A DNA stretch of 42,417 nucleotides from an uncultured Burkholderiales bacterium (GTDB lineage: Bacteria > Pseudomonadota > Gammaproteobacteria > Burkholderiales > Burkholderiaceae_C). This document shows, piece by piece, positions 42,228 through 42,417 of this stretch (the first letter of the stretch is position 1; each line of letters opens with the position of its first letter). The position numbers and the translations under genes were made by a program. The notes beneath the pieces are model-generated. The model was not told where the DNA came from and ran no database searches. It saw nothing but the letters and a program-made list of their open reading frames with translations. The stretch covers positions 1-42,417 of the forward strand of contig CAIPFK010000196.1 in the NCBI GenBank assembly GCA_903864315.1. The letters are read 5' to 3'.

Positions 42228-42311
42228 ATGGAGCGCGCCATCTCAGTCGAACAGGACATCGCACAAGACATCGCACAAGACATCACGCTGGACATCGCTC
42301 TGGACCTCTGA
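42228..42311 (+). CDS. Possible 27-codon reading frame with DIAQ repeats (doubtful)
   Basis: An ATG at 42228 opens a 27-codon frame, MERAISVEQ followed by four tetrapeptides of the form D-I-x-x (DIAQ, DIAQ, DITL, DIAL) and DL-stop. The tetrapeptides come from a 12-bp tandem repeat, and the frame is bounded by a TGA at 42309. There is no ribosome-binding site and no known family. It may be non-coding; it is listed because the repeat length is a multiple of three. Confidence 0.15.
   Translation: MERAISVEQDIAQDIAQDITLDIALDL
42255..42302 (+). repeat. 12-bp tandem repeat array A, four units
   Basis: Units are GACATCGCACAA (42255-42266), the same again (42267-42278), GACATCACGCTG and GACATCGCTCTG (to 42302); a partial GACCTC follows. 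The first half GACATC is constant and the second half drifts. It lies in the 340-bp stretch right of the Nudix start that otherwise holds no recognisable gene. Confidence 0.85.
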
Positions 42312-42358
42312 GCAGACATCGCCGTTTGACCTCTCCACACCCCATCATTCAAAGACCC

Positions 42359-42417
42359 ATGCCCAACCCACTGCCCAACCCACTGCCCAACCCACTGCCT
42401 AACCCACTGCACAACGC
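42359..42417 (+). CDS. Possible start of a gene with PNPL repeats, cut by the window end
   Basis: An ATG at 42359 opens a frame that reads to the window edge without a stop: M, then PNPL four times, then HN. The repeats come from the 12-bp array at 42362-42409. No Shine-Dalgarno site precedes the ATG. It could be the N-terminus of a gene continuing to the right or simply repetitive non-coding DNA; with 19 codons nothing more can be said. Confidence 0.25.
   Translation, partial: MPNPLPNPLPNPLPNPLHN
42362..42409 (+). repeat. 12-bp tandem repeat array B, four units
   Basis: Three exact copies of CCCAACCCACTG and a fourth with one change (CCTAACCCACTG) occupy 42362-42409. The near-perfect identity implies recent slippage or selection on the repeat. 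It is unrelated in sequence to array A 60 bp to its left, though both have a 12-bp unit and four copies. Confidence 0.92.

Noticed and set aside
42255-42409. CRISPR array
   Set aside because: The units are 12 bp and directly contiguous without spacers, and no cas genes are near.

Overview
This window looks like ordinary chromosomal DNA from a betaproteobacterium of the order Burkholderiales, most likely a Comamonadaceae member (Limnohabitans/Rhodoferax-like). The family assignment is an inference. It rests on the gene neighbourhoods (rpmB-rpmG; ribF-ileS-lspA; lolC-lolD-tatD; an RpfE-type gene next to recJ; a complete ccmABCDEFGHI operon), on Bug-type solute receptors with a TctAB transporter, and on moderately GC-rich coding sequence. 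Coding density is high and most genes lie in tight same-strand runs with ATGA overlaps. I see no insertion sequence, prophage, CRISPR array, rRNA or tRNA.

Layout. (1) 1-6.3 kb: 3' end of rpmB, rpmG and its terminator; a fatty-acid desaturase; an RsmB/NOP rRNA methyltransferase divergent from a DUF1653 gene; purN; an HNH endonuclease with a TTG start divergent from ribF. (2) 6.3-9.9 kb: ileS-lspA, translationally coupled. (3) 9.9-17.7 kb, minus strand: a quinone oxidoreductase, then a run reading tctB-tctA-Bug receptor-gamma-glutamyltransferase-like protein-EamA transporter-atypical SDR, which looks like an accessory uptake/metabolism module. (4) 17.8-21.6 kb, minus strand: spermidine-synthase-like protein, TatD DNase, and the LolD/LolC lipoprotein-release ABC transporter. 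(5) 21.7-31.5 kb, mostly plus strand: RpfE-like protein, recJ, PHP phosphoesterase, EamA transporter, small membrane protein, OmpW (opposite strand), YciO-type protein, site-2 protease, trpS and an orphan LuxR-type response regulator. (6) 31.6-39.3 kb, minus strand: the System I cytochrome c maturation operon ccmA to ccmI. (7) 39.4-42.4 kb: an orphan Bug receptor, NnrU-like membrane protein, a NUDT19-type Nudix hydrolase, then a repeat-rich stretch with two four-unit 12-bp arrays at the window edge.

Most genes are housekeeping: translation (rpmB, rpmG, ileS, trpS, rRNA methylation), flavin and purine synthesis, lipoprotein processing and sorting (lspA, lolCD), DNA repair (recJ, tatD) and cytochrome c assembly. 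No gene cluster here is convincingly a new defence or mobile system. The items most worth checking are the dyad-rich control region ahead of the tct module, the inverted repeat bracketing the ileS -10 box, the tct-ggt-EamA-SDR module itself, several proteins with altered active-site motifs (RibF, SDR, split Nudix box), and the 12-bp coding-type repeats at the right edge. No stretch longer than about 300 bases lacks a gene except the right-hand end (42078-42417), which is described as repeats and possible small reading frames.
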